This document shows positions 25,256-32,707 of a DNA stretch of 64,000 bases, piece after piece. Source of the stretch: Parvibaculum sp. (lineage in GTDB: Bacteria; Pseudomonadota; Alphaproteobacteria; Parvibaculales; Parvibaculaceae); assembly GCA_030645235.1 (NCBI GenBank), contig JAUSMV010000012.1, positions 799,477 to 863,476 on the forward strand. The letters are read 5' to 3'. The notes beneath the pieces are model-generated. The model was not told where the DNA came from. It saw nothing but the letters and a program-made list of their open reading frames with translations, and did not search any database. Every line of letters begins with the position of its first letter. The stretch's first letter is position 1. The translations under genes and the position numbers were made by a program.

Positions 25256-26173
25256 TCAAATCACCTCGTTCGGCAGGGGTTTTCCGTCACCCATTGCATA
25301 GACATTGGCCACCACGGTCGCCGACATGGCCGCAAAAGCCTCGCGTGTGCCGCCGCCGATATGCGGTGTCAGCACCACATTCGGCAGAGTCAAAAATTCC
25401 GGGCGCACATTGGGCTCATCCTCAAACACATCAAGCCCCGCGCCCGCAATCGTGCCGTCCTGCAAGGCTGCAATCAGGGCATCTTCGTCAATCGCTGATC
25501 CGCGTGAGATATTGACGATGTGCCCTTCCGGTCCCAGTGCTTTCATCATCGCTGCATTGATCATGTGCCGGTTCGTCTCGTCGGCGCGATGCGCGATTAT
25601 CAGCACATCGGCCCATTCGGCAAGTTCCAGCGGTGTGCTGAAATATTGCCAGTTCACATCATCTTTCTTTGAGCGATTGAAATAACCAACCTCGGTTTCA
25701 AAGGCCGCCATGCGCTCGCCGATTTTACGGCCGATGGCTCCAAGACCAATAATGCCAATCTTGCGCCCCGTCACGCTCGGCGTGAACAGGACCTTTGCCA
25801 TGTTCTTGCCGCGCCAATGTCCGGCGCGTATTTGCTGATCGCCATAAACCACATGCCGCATTGAGGCGAGCAGCAGTCCAACAGCAAGGTCTGCCACCGT
25901 CGCGGCGTTTGCACCCACTGTATTGGTCACCTTGATACCGCGTGCTTTGGCCGCTGTAAGATCAACGCTTTCATAGCCTGATCCGAAGCAGGAGATGAGT
26001 TTCAAATCCGGAAACCCGTCCATGAATGTGCCGTCCGCACCAATGGCGCCGATGGTGACGAGCACTTCAACACCGCTGCGTGGTGTCATGTCGGCGCTCA
26101 CCTCATAGCGGTCGGTAAAATTCTGCTCAAAAGCTTTGCCAAGGGGGATGGCAAGCAACAGGGTCGGTTTCAT
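25256..26173 (-). CDS. 2-hydroxyacid dehydrogenase (first of a tandem pair)
   Basis: This 305-residue D-isomer-specific 2-hydroxyacid dehydrogenase has the NAD(P)-binding IGIIGLGAIGRKIGERM and the catalytic Arg, Glu and His in NISRGSAIDEDAL, FEDEPNVRPEF and LTPHIGGGT. It reduces a 2-oxo acid or oxidises the D-2-hydroxy acid. ATG 26173 is used rather than an upstream start. The protein is strongly similar along its whole length to its neighbour, including the openings MKPTLLLAIPLGKAFE and MKPILLLAIPLGKAFE, so the pair is a tandem duplication. Confidence 0.92.
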   Translation of the reverse strand: MKPTLLLAIPLGKAFEQNFTDRYEVSADMTPRSGVEVLVTIGAIGADGTFMDGFPDLKLISCFGSGYESVDLTAAKARGIKVTNTVGANAATVADLAVGLLLASMRHVVYGDQQIRAGHWRGKNMAKVLFTPSVTGRKIGIIGLGAIGRKIGERMAAFETEVGYFNRSKKDDVNWQYFSTPLELAEWADVLIIAHRADETNRHMINAAMMKALGPEGHIVNISRGSAIDEDALIAALQDGTIAGAGLDVFEDEPNVRPEFLTLPNVVLTPHIGGGTREAFAAMSATVVANVYAMGDGKPLPNEVI

Positions 26174-26276
26174 ACACGCTCCGGACAGATAAGAATTTTC
26201 ATGGCGACAACATTGCACGCCCTGCACAGGGCGTCGATCCCGACATGAACTGTCCCGTGATGGTGGCAGAAGGTGA

Positions 26277-27191
26277 TTATGTCACTTCGTTGGGTAGTGC
26301 GCGCCCTTTGGCCATGGCCATGATGTTGTTCACCACTGCAGCCGACATGGCGGCAAAGGCCTCGCGCGTGCCGCCGCCGATATGTGGTGTCAGGACTACG
26401 TTGTTAAGCTGCAGGAACTCTGGTCGTACATTGGGCTCGCCCTGAAAGACGTCCAATCCCGCACCGGCAATGGTGCCATCCTTCAGCGCGGCGATCAGCG
26501 CGTCTTCGTCGATGGCGTTGCCGTGCGCGATGTTGATGATGTGGCCCTCCTTGCCCAGCGCTTTTATCACTTCAGCATTGACCATGTGGCGATTGCTGTC
26601 ATCGGCGCGGTGGGCGATGATCAGCACGTCAGCCCATGTGGCGAGCTTGAGCGCCGAAGGAAAATAGCGCCACCGCAGATCGACTTTCATTGAGCGGTTG
26701 AAGTAACCGATCTTGGTTTCAAAACCCGCCATGCGTTCGCCGATCTTGCGCCCAATAGCGCCCATACCGATGATGCCGATGTGCCGTCCCGTTACGCTCG
26801 GCGTGAACAGCATGCGGGCGAGGTTGCCGCGCCACTGGCCGGCGCGGATGTTTTGGTCGCCATAGACGATATTGCGCATGGAGGCGAGCAGGAGGCCGAC
26901 AGCGAGATCTGCAACGGTGGAGGCGTTCGCGCCCACCGTGTTGGTCACCTTGATGTTGCGGAGCTTCGCGGCAGTGATGTCGATGTTTTCGTAGCCGGAG
27001 CCGAAGCAAGCGATGATTTTGAGATTGGGAAATCCGTCCATGAACGGTCCATCGGTGACAATATTGCCAACCGTAACCAAGGCTTCCACTCCGGCGCGGG
27101 GCGTCATGTCAGTGCTGATGTCGAAGTAATCGGCGACATTTGCCTCAAACGCTTTGCCCAGCGGAATGGCTAGCAGCAAAATCGGTTTCAT
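26277..27191 (-). CDS. 2-hydroxyacid dehydrogenase (second of a tandem pair)
   Basis: This 304-residue paralogue of the adjacent gene shares gene length, motif order (IGIIGMGAIGRKIGERM, NIAHGNAIDEDAL, FQGEPNVRPEF, LTPHIGGGT) and end. One difference is notable: where the catalytic region usually reads NISRGSAIDE, it reads NIAHGNAIDE, so the Arg just before the Gly is His here; the nearby arginine of the HRADDSNRHM segment is kept. Activity or specificity may therefore differ. It lies 104 bases from its neighbour, same direction. Confidence 0.9.
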   Translation of the reverse strand: MKPILLLAIPLGKAFEANVADYFDISTDMTPRAGVEALVTVGNIVTDGPFMDGFPNLKIIACFGSGYENIDITAAKLRNIKVTNTVGANASTVADLAVGLLLASMRNIVYGDQNIRAGQWRGNLARMLFTPSVTGRHIGIIGMGAIGRKIGERMAGFETKIGYFNRSMKVDLRWRYFPSALKLATWADVLIIAHRADDSNRHMVNAEVIKALGKEGHIINIAHGNAIDEDALIAALKDGTIAGAGLDVFQGEPNVRPEFLQLNNVVLTPHIGGGTREAFAAMSAAVVNNIMAMAKGRALPNEVT

Positions 27192-27292
27192 GGACGCCCC
27201 CGACACAATACGGACCGAGGGATATGCCCCCAGGAACTGGCCGATCGCGCATCCGTTGCGAAATCAAAGCTGTTGTCCTGTTCTCCCGGTCT

Positions 27293-27327
27293 CGAAACTT
27301 CTTATCTAATTTTACGGATAAGTTTCG
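27293..27327. other. Imperfect inverted repeat between 2-hydroxyacid dehydrogenase and CoA lyase genes
   Basis: CGAAAC...TTATC and GATAA-GTTTCG form two nested stems with a three-base bulge. No T tract follows on either strand, so an operator or an mRNA leader structure is more likely than a terminator. It lies 100 bases upstream of the start of the 2-hydroxyacid dehydrogenase gene. Confidence 0.35.
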
Positions 27328-27425
27328 ACGAGGCCGTTAAGAAGTAAGAGCGCATTTTAATTAATTGGCTGTTTGGAGCGCGTATTTTTTGAATTATTCA
27401 GAGTAAAGAAAGTATTACCGCTGAG

Positions 27426-28292
27426 TTAAGCTTGGTTTGCGCGTGCAATGAGCGCGCGGGCTTGTTTAAGATGCGGGATGTCAAGCATCACGCCATCCAT
27501 CGCGACAACGCCCACGTCGCCTGCTTTGTCGAAAGCATCGATCACCATGCGCGCATGGGCGAGGTCATGGTCTGATGGTGTGAATACGCGGTTGATGGTT
27601 TCAATCTGCGCCGGATGGATGGCCATTTTGGCGGTAAAGCCGTCGCGGGCGGCGGCGCGCGCTTCGCGCTCCAGCCCCGCTTCGTCGCGGAAATCTTTGT
27701 AGATACTGTCGAGCGGCATGACGCCAGCGGCGATAGCGCCGAGCAGCGTCAGCGTGCGGGCCATCTGGTAGGGGCCGGTATAATTGCCGTCTTCATCTTT
27801 GTTGTCGCGCGCGCCGAGCGCGGCGGCCAAATCCTCCGCGCCCCATGTCATCGCGAACAGGCGCGACGATGATCCGCCATAGGTGCCGAGGTTGAACATG
27901 GAGGCGGCCGTCTCCGTCGCCACGCAGAAAAGCTTGGTTGTGCCTTTGGTGAGGCCCGACTCTTCTTCAAGCCCGTCAAGATAGGCCGACACTGTACGGA
28001 TGCAGCCCCCGGTGATTGTCTTGGGTACAAGGATCGCATAGGGCTTTGCCGCAATGACTGATTTCAGATCGTCCTGCCATAAGGGCGTGTCGAGTGCGTT
28101 CATGCGCACACAAAGTTTCGGTCCTTTGGGTGAAGCGCTTTTGAGATAGGCACCGGCATTTGCCCGCGCCGCAGGCTTATTCGACAGCGCAACGGAATCT
28201 TCAAGGTCGAGGATCAGCGCGTCAGCGCCAGAACCCGCGCCTTTGGCGAGTTTCTTGTCGCTGTCAGCAGGTACAAATAAAAATGAACGCAT
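27426..28292 (-). CDS. CoA ester lyase (HpcH/HpaI, citrate lyase beta-like)
   Basis: This 288-residue TIM-barrel enzyme has the family landmarks RSFLFVPADS, ADALILDLEDSV (metal-binding Glu/Asp region), LCVRMNALD and, in the C-terminal half, MTWGAEDLAAALG and AKMAIHPAQIETIN. Family members cleave 3-hydroxy-acyl-CoA (malyl-, methylmalyl-, citramalyl-CoA) into acetyl- or propionyl-CoA and a 2-oxo acid. It follows immediately after a MaoC-type hydratase gene (no spacer), so a hydration-cleavage sequence on a branched or C5 dicarboxyl-CoA is likely. An upstream GTG at 28295 is a less likely start. Confidence 0.9.
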   Translation of the reverse strand: MRSFLFVPADSDKKLAKGAGSGADALILDLEDSVALSNKPAARANAGAYLKSASPKGPKLCVRMNALDTPLWQDDLKSVIAAKPYAILVPKTITGGCIRTVSAYLDGLEEESGLTKGTTKLFCVATETAASMFNLGTYGGSSSRLFAMTWGAEDLAAALGARDNKDEDGNYTGPYQMARTLTLLGAIAAGVMPLDSIYKDFRDEAGLEREARAAARDGFTAKMAIHPAQIETINRVFTPSDHDLAHARMVIDAFDKAGDVGVVAMDGVMLDIPHLKQARALIARANQA

Positions 28293-28295
28293 CAC

Positions 28296-28751
28296 TCAGT
28301 TCCCCTTGGCATGCATAAAGGCCTGCCGTGTGCAAATCGCCACTTCTTCGCCGCGTTGGTTGATCGCTTTATGTTCAAACGTGACGATGCCTGCCTTGGG
28401 CCGCGACTTCGAGCGGCGCTTGCCCATCACGCGTGTTTCCACGTGCAGCGTATCGCCGTGAAAGACGGGCTGGGGGAATGTGATGTCCGTCATGCCGAGA
28501 TTGGCAATGGTTGTGCCGAGTGTCGTGTCATGCACAGAAATGCCGATCATCAATCCCAGCGTGAACAGTGAGTTCACCAGCGGCTTGCCGAACTCGGTTT
28601 GCGTTTCGGCATAGTGGTGGTCGAGATGCAGGGCGGCGGGGTTCATCGTCATGGTGGTGAACAGCACATTGTCTGTTTCTGTGACGGTGCGTGTGATCGC
28701 ATGTTTGAAGACCTGCCCGTCTTCAAATTCTTCAAAATAAAGCCCTGCCAT
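28296..28751 (-). CDS. MaoC family dehydratase (hot-dog fold)
   Basis: This 151-residue protein has the hot-dog fold of (R)-specific enoyl-CoA hydratases: [21 protein letters not shown], the catalytic-loop region [14 protein letters not shown] (Asp/His), [16 protein letters not shown], and [20 protein letters not shown]. It hydrates a trans-2-enoyl-CoA or a mesaconyl/itaconyl-type CoA ester; the CoA ester lyase gene directly downstream supports the latter. It is divergent from the acyl-CoA dehydrogenase gene with 75 bases between the starts. Confidence 0.9.
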   Translation of the reverse strand: MAGLYFEEFEDGQVFKHAITRTVTETDNVLFTTMTMNPAALHLDHHYAETQTEFGKPLVNSLFTLGLMIGISVHDTTLGTTIANLGMTDITFPQPVFHGDTLHVETRVMGKRRSKSRPKAGIVTFEHKAINQRGEEVAICTRQAFMHAKGN

Positions 28752-28826
28752 TCTTTTCTCCCTCTTTTAATGGGGTAGGTTATAGGCTCCTGAACAAAGA
28801 GCCAGAGCAATAAAAAGAGGGCGGGG

Positions 28827-29996
28827 ATGAATTTCGGCTTTAGTGAGGACCAGCAGGCCATCCGCGACGCTGTCGCCAAAACCTGCTCCAAATATGATGA
28901 CGCCTATTGGCTGGCGCGTGACCGTGACGGCGGCTTTCCCGATGATTTCGTTGCCGATATTGCGGCAGGCGGTTGGCTCGGCGTTGCCATGCCGGAAGCC
29001 TATGGCGGTTCAGGCCTCGGCGTGACGGAGGCGGCGATTGTTGCGCAGACGATTGCCGAATCAGGTGCGTGTCTGTCGGGTGCGTCGGCCATCCATATTA
29101 ATCTCTTTGGACCCATGCCGGTTGTAGTTTTTGGCACGGAGGAACAGAAGCAGCGAAACCTCCCTGCGCTCATTGCCGGACGCGACCGTTGCTGTTTCGG
29201 TGTCACTGAACCCGATGCCGGATTGAACACGACTGCGATTTCCACGAAGGCTGAATGGGACGGTAAGGCCTATGTCGTGCATGGCCGCAAGATGTGGACG
29301 TCCACCGCGCAATCCGCAACCAAGATTTTGCTGCTCGCCCGCACCACGCCGAAGGAGCAATGCAAGAAACCGACGGAAGGTCTCTCGCTCTTTTACACAG
29401 ACCTTGATCGTGGTGGCGCGACCGAAGTGCGTGAAATCGAAAAGATGGGCCGCAAGGCAGTCGATAGTAATGCCGTGTTTTTTGATGGGTTGCGCATCCC
29501 CAAAGAAAATCTGATCGGTGAGGAGGGTAAGGGTTTTCACTATCTTCTCCATGGTCTCAACCCCGAACGTGTGTTGATCGGTGCCGAAGCTGTCGGCGTG
29601 GGTCGCATCGCCTTGAAGCGCGCGACGGACTATGCCCGCGAGCGTGTCGTCTTTGGTCGGCCCATCGGTAAAAATCAAGCAATTCAGCATCCGCTCGCCA
29701 AATGCTGGGCCGAGCTTGAAGCGGCAAATCTCATGGTCTTCAAAGCCGCCGTTCTTTATGACGCGGGCGAGAATTGCGGCGCGGAGGCAAACGCCGGCAA
29801 ATACCTCGCCGCTGAAGCAGGCTTCCATGCCTGCGAGACGGCGGTGATGACGCATGGCGGCATGGGCTACGCTAAGGAGTTCCACGTCGAGCGGTATCTC
29901 CGCGAAGTGATGATTGCCCGCATCGCACCCGTGAGCCGCGAGTTGATCCTGAGCTTTATTGCGGAGAGGGTACTGGATTTACCGAAGTCTTATTGA
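28827..29996 (+). CDS. Acyl-CoA dehydrogenase
   Basis: This 389-residue flavoprotein has the acyl-CoA dehydrogenase layout: N-terminal helices (FGFSEDQQAIRDAVAKTC), beta domain with CFGVTEPDAGLNTTAI and the Trp/Ser FAD contact KMWTSTAQSA, and C-terminal helices with RVVFGRPIGKNQAIQHPLA and HGGMGYAKEFHVERYLRE. It introduces a trans-2 double bond into an acyl-CoA, passing electrons to ETF. With the divergent MaoC and CoA-lyase genes it could form a short CoA-ester degradation route, although they lie on opposite strands and share only a promoter region. Chain-length specificity is not visible. Confidence 0.92.
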   Translation: MNFGFSEDQQAIRDAVAKTCSKYDDAYWLARDRDGGFPDDFVADIAAGGWLGVAMPEAYGGSGLGVTEAAIVAQTIAESGACLSGASAIHINLFGPMPVVVFGTEEQKQRNLPALIAGRDRCCFGVTEPDAGLNTTAISTKAEWDGKAYVVHGRKMWTSTAQSATKILLLARTTPKEQCKKPTEGLSLFYTDLDRGGATEVREIEKMGRKAVDSNAVFFDGLRIPKENLIGEEGKGFHYLLHGLNPERVLIGAEAVGVGRIALKRATDYARERVVFGRPIGKNQAIQHPLAKCWAELEAANLMVFKAAVLYDAGENCGAEANAGKYLAAEAGFHACETAVMTHGGMGYAKEFHVERYLREVMIARIAPVSRELILSFIAERVLDLPKSY

Positions 29997-30007
29997 TGCT
30001 TTCTTAC

Positions 30008-30409
30008 TTATTCTTTGCTTGGCTTGTGATGGCGCATTAGCGCCATCGCGCAAGCCAGCCCGACAATGAGTTCTAATGTCATTACAAGATAGACCGCGCT
30101 GTCCGGCGGGCCATCGACGATCAGGCTGACAGTGCGAGATAGCCCATAGGCGAGATACAATACTGTTGCGACGACCGTGGCTGTGAGGGCCATGCTATTG
30201 AAGAATACACCCGACAAGATAAGAAGCCCGGCTGCCAGTAATGCGCCGCCAGCGGCCCTCATTTCATTCAGTAAACTGACATTGTCGCCAAGTTCGATGC
30301 CCGTTGTGGCATGGAAGGGCACAGGTACAACCAGCATCCCTATGCCGACGCTCGCGCCAATCAAACCGGCGATGAACAAAATCGTCTTAAGCACGAATGA
30401 ACTTTGCAT
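30008..30409 (-). CDS. DUF4345-like small membrane protein
   Basis: This 133-residue protein has four hydrophobic helices (about residues 7-28, 51-70, 72-94 and 104-124), with the conserved ELGDNVSLLNEMRAAGGALLAAG between helices 1 and 2, as in the DUF4345 family. It is the second gene of the operon that starts with the DUF1772-like protein and is probably controlled by the TetR repressor encoded divergently. Its function is unknown. Confidence 0.75.
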   Translation of the reverse strand: MQSSFVLKTILFIAGLIGASVGIGMLVVPVPFHATTGIELGDNVSLLNEMRAAGGALLAAGLLILSGVFFNSMALTATVVATVLYLAYGLSRTVSLIVDGPPDSAVYLVMTLELIVGLACAMALMRHHKPSKE

Positions 30410-30429
30410 AGTCTCTCACTCCCTTGAAG

Positions 30430-30936
30430 TTATGTCGTTGAGGCCTGTGCCAGCAGCAATCCCGCGACGAGATAGCAGATCGCAGATGCCCCAGCGCCAA
30501 TCGCGCGCACATGGTTCCAGAAGGTCCAACGCGGAAAGTAGATGCCTTCCCAATATGCTTTGGCGTCCGTGCTTTGATAATCCAGCCGATCAAGATGTGT
30601 GTTCATCGGTACATTGAAGGCAAGCGTTACGCCAAACACGGCCAGTAGATAGATTGCGCCGCCTGCCATAACCCAGCTTGCCAATGGGCCGGACAGGGTG
30701 ACATAAGCATAAGCGCAAAAGGCGAGCGACATGGCTGATATGCCAATCAGGCAGACCATGAAGAAAGTGCGAAACACCTCGCGGTTGATCACCTGCATCA
30801 CTTCAATGCCTGCCGGTCTCTCCGATTTATCGAGCGAGCGCATGATGAATTCGGAAAAGGCGAGGAAGACACCTGAGACAAGGGCGCAAGCGATGGTCGA
30901 GATTTGGGTGACGATCAAGAGCCATAGGGGAGCCAT
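30430..30936 (-). CDS. DUF1772-like membrane protein
   Basis: From ATG 30936, preceded by a good ribosome-binding site (GAGGA), this is a 168-residue protein with four membrane helices. It resembles DUF1772/anthrone-oxygenase-like membrane proteins, with GVFLAFSEFIMRSLDKS after helix 1, IEVMQVINREVFRTFFMV and, near the C-terminus, WTFWNHVRAIGAGASAI. Some family members are linked to anthrone oxidation, but here only a membrane location can be claimed. A start at 30966 would lie inside the operator palindrome and is rejected. Confidence 0.75.
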   Translation of the reverse strand: MAPLWLLIVTQISTIACALVSGVFLAFSEFIMRSLDKSERPAGIEVMQVINREVFRTFFMVCLIGISAMSLAFCAYAYVTLSGPLASWVMAGGAIYLLAVFGVTLAFNVPMNTHLDRLDYQSTDAKAYWEGIYFPRWTFWNHVRAIGAGASAICYLVAGLLLAQASTT

Positions 30937-30951
30937 GATATCCTCGGTTAC

Positions 30952-31007
30952 TTGACATCGTGTCAATTGACTTTCCCAAAGCTAGGTATAGCTTGACACC
31001 ATGTCAA
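30952..31007. promoter_or_regulatory. Two TetR-type operator palindromes between divergent genes
   Basis: TTGACA-TCG-TGTCAA (30952-30966) and TTGACA-CCA-TGTCAA (30993-31007) have identical arms and centres 41 bases apart, about four helical turns, on the same DNA face. The second covers the ATG of the TetR gene. They lie between the divergent TetR and DUF1772 genes and are the expected sites for autorepression and repression of the membrane-protein operon. The arms also read as a -35 hexamer (TTGACA) on both strands. Confidence 0.75.
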
Positions 31008-31597
31008 GTGAAGCGCCCTGCACCCGTGATAAAATTTTGCAATCGACACTCGCCTTGCTTGAGGCGAGGGAAGTTCAGTCCGTGCGGATGGGCGACATTG
31101 CAAAACGGTCAGGCATTTCCCGTCAGGCGCTTTACCTCCACTTCAAGTCGCGGGCTGAGTTGCTCATCGCCACGACGCGCTATGTGGAAGATATCCACGA
31201 TGTTGATGCCCGGTTGCTGCCCAGCCGCACGGCGAGGACGGGGCTTGAGCGTCTGGATGCCTATATTGAAAGTTGGGGCGAGTTTCTCCCGAAGATTCAG
31301 GGCATCGCCAAAGCGTTGATCGTGATGAGCGAAACGGACAGCGAAGCCGCCGCCGCATGGGATGATCGCATGCAAGCCATGCGCAGCGGATGTGCCGCCG
31401 CCGTCAAGGCGCTCAAACGCGACAAGCAGCTCTCGCCGCAGCACACGGTTGAGCAGGCCACCGACATTTTGTGGATGCTGATGTCTTTTCAAAATTGGCA
31501 ACAATTGACGCAAGCATGTGGTTGGCCGCCTGCGACTTATGGCAAGAAGCTGAAACAGATGGCGCGCAGCATTCTGGTTGTGGATGCGGGGGGGTAA
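31001..31597 (+). CDS. TetR/AcrR family transcriptional regulator
   Basis: This 198-residue protein has an N-terminal TetR HTH (about residues 8-54): TRDKILQSTLALLEAREVQS, then MGDIAKRSGISRQALYLHFK with the recognition helix. The C-terminal ligand-binding helices are not assignable. No Shine-Dalgarno sequence stands at the usual distance, and the ATG lies inside an operator palindrome, so the mRNA may be short-leadered or leaderless. It probably represses itself and the divergent DUF1772/DUF4345 operon in response to an unknown ligand. Confidence 0.9.
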   Translation: MSSEAPCTRDKILQSTLALLEAREVQSVRMGDIAKRSGISRQALYLHFKSRAELLIATTRYVEDIHDVDARLLPSRTARTGLERLDAYIESWGEFLPKIQGIAKALIVMSETDSEAAAAWDDRMQAMRSGCAAAVKALKRDKQLSPQHTVEQATDILWMLMSFQNWQQLTQACGWPPATYGKKLKQMARSILVVDAGG

Positions 31598-31692
31598 GTC
31601 TTAGTGCAATCTCTCCCTAATCCCGTTATTGCGGGTGCCGACGAAGCAATCCATTCTTTCGCCGGACAGTCACGTCGCGAGAACGAATTTCT

Positions 31693-32118
31693 ATGAACCA
31701 GCCCCTCCATGAACTTTTCCGCCTCCACGAGCGTCTTGCCGCCGACACATGGACCATCAAGGATCTGGCGCTCAGTCGGGTGCTCCTGATGAATGACAAG
31801 CGCTATCCTTGGCTCATTCTCGTGCCGCGTCGTGATGACTTGCGTGATTTCCACGATGTCGCCGAGGCCGATAAAGCGGCCCTCCATGCCGAGATCGACC
31901 ATGCCTCCGCCGTTCTCAAAGAGCTGACCGGCGCGTTCAAGATCAATGTCGCCGCCATCGGCAATATGGTGCCCCAACTCCATGTCCATGTGATCGCCCG
32001 CTTCGAGGAGGATGCCGTCTGGCCGAAGCCGGTCTGGGGGTTGGGGGAGGCGGTACCTTATTCTCCGTCTGAAGTCGGCAGTCTTATCGAAAAGTTAAAA
32101 AAAGCCATTCACGGTTAA
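31693..32118 (+). CDS. HIT family protein
   Basis: This 141-residue protein has the histidine-triad core VPQLHVHVIARFEED. In the usual HxHxH motif the first histidine is replaced by Gln (QLHVH), a known variant in this alphaproteobacterial group; the His that acts as nucleophile is still present. Family members hydrolyse nucleotidyl compounds such as AMP-lysine or dinucleoside polyphosphates. LILVPRRDDLRDFHDV and LKINVAAIGNMVPQ complete the domain. Confidence 0.88.
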   Translation: MNQPLHELFRLHERLAADTWTIKDLALSRVLLMNDKRYPWLILVPRRDDLRDFHDVAEADKAALHAEIDHASAVLKELTGAFKINVAAIGNMVPQLHVHVIARFEEDAVWPKPVWGLGEAVPYSPSEVGSLIEKLKKAIHG

Positions 32119-32199
32119 CGATTGGTTTAGGTCTCGATTCTATCCTCGCATCTGTGAAGGGCGATCCTTATCCCCTCCTATGATGCAAGGTTTTAGATT

Positions 32200-32652
32200 A
32201 TGGCGAATATTATCATAGCGGATCGGTCGGTGGCCTTTTTGAGGGCTGCCCAGTTCCTTTTTGACAGCTTGGGTCATAGCTCGATCTCTGCTCGAAATGG
32301 CTCGGAAACGCTCGATCTCGTGCAGGGAGTCTCGCCTGATCTCGTGATCATTGATGCCCGTTTGCCCGATTATGAGGGGGTAAGCCTCATCGAAACGATT
32401 CGCACGCTGCCCGATGGCCGTCGCCCTTGCATCTTCTTTGTGCCCGAAAACGCCCGTTCGGCCTCGGTCCGTGCCGCGCTCGATGCCGGCGCCGACGACT
32501 ATCTGATGAAGCCATTTGACCGCGAATTAGTGTCCTTCAAGCTCACGCAGGCCAAAGCCCGCGGTCGTCTCATTGAACGTCCGCGTGTGACGAAACTGGT
32601 GCAGGACAATTCCAGTTCATGGCGCTTCCGTACCTTCGGCAAGGCTGTTTAA
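32200..32652 (+). CDS. Single-domain response regulator with altered active site
   Basis: This 150-residue protein is a stand-alone receiver domain. The phospho-acceptor is Asp52 (LVIIDARLPD) and the conserved lysine is Lys104 (MKPFD). Two positions differ from CheY-type receivers: the first acidic residue of the metal pocket is Ala7 (Asp8 is kept) and the Thr/Ser switch is Pro82. It may therefore be weakly phosphorylated or work without phosphorylation. No histidine kinase is adjacent. The C-terminal tail after residue 125 is basic and not recognised. Confidence 0.85.
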   Translation: MANIIIADRSVAFLRAAQFLFDSLGHSSISARNGSETLDLVQGVSPDLVIIDARLPDYEGVSLIETIRTLPDGRRPCIFFVPENARSASVRAALDAGADDYLMKPFDRELVSFKLTQAKARGRLIERPRVTKLVQDNSSSWRFRTFGKAV

Positions 32653-32707
32653 GCCATCTGTTTCATGTGAGATATAAGATCGAGTTTGAGGTGTACTCAA
32701 TTGTATC

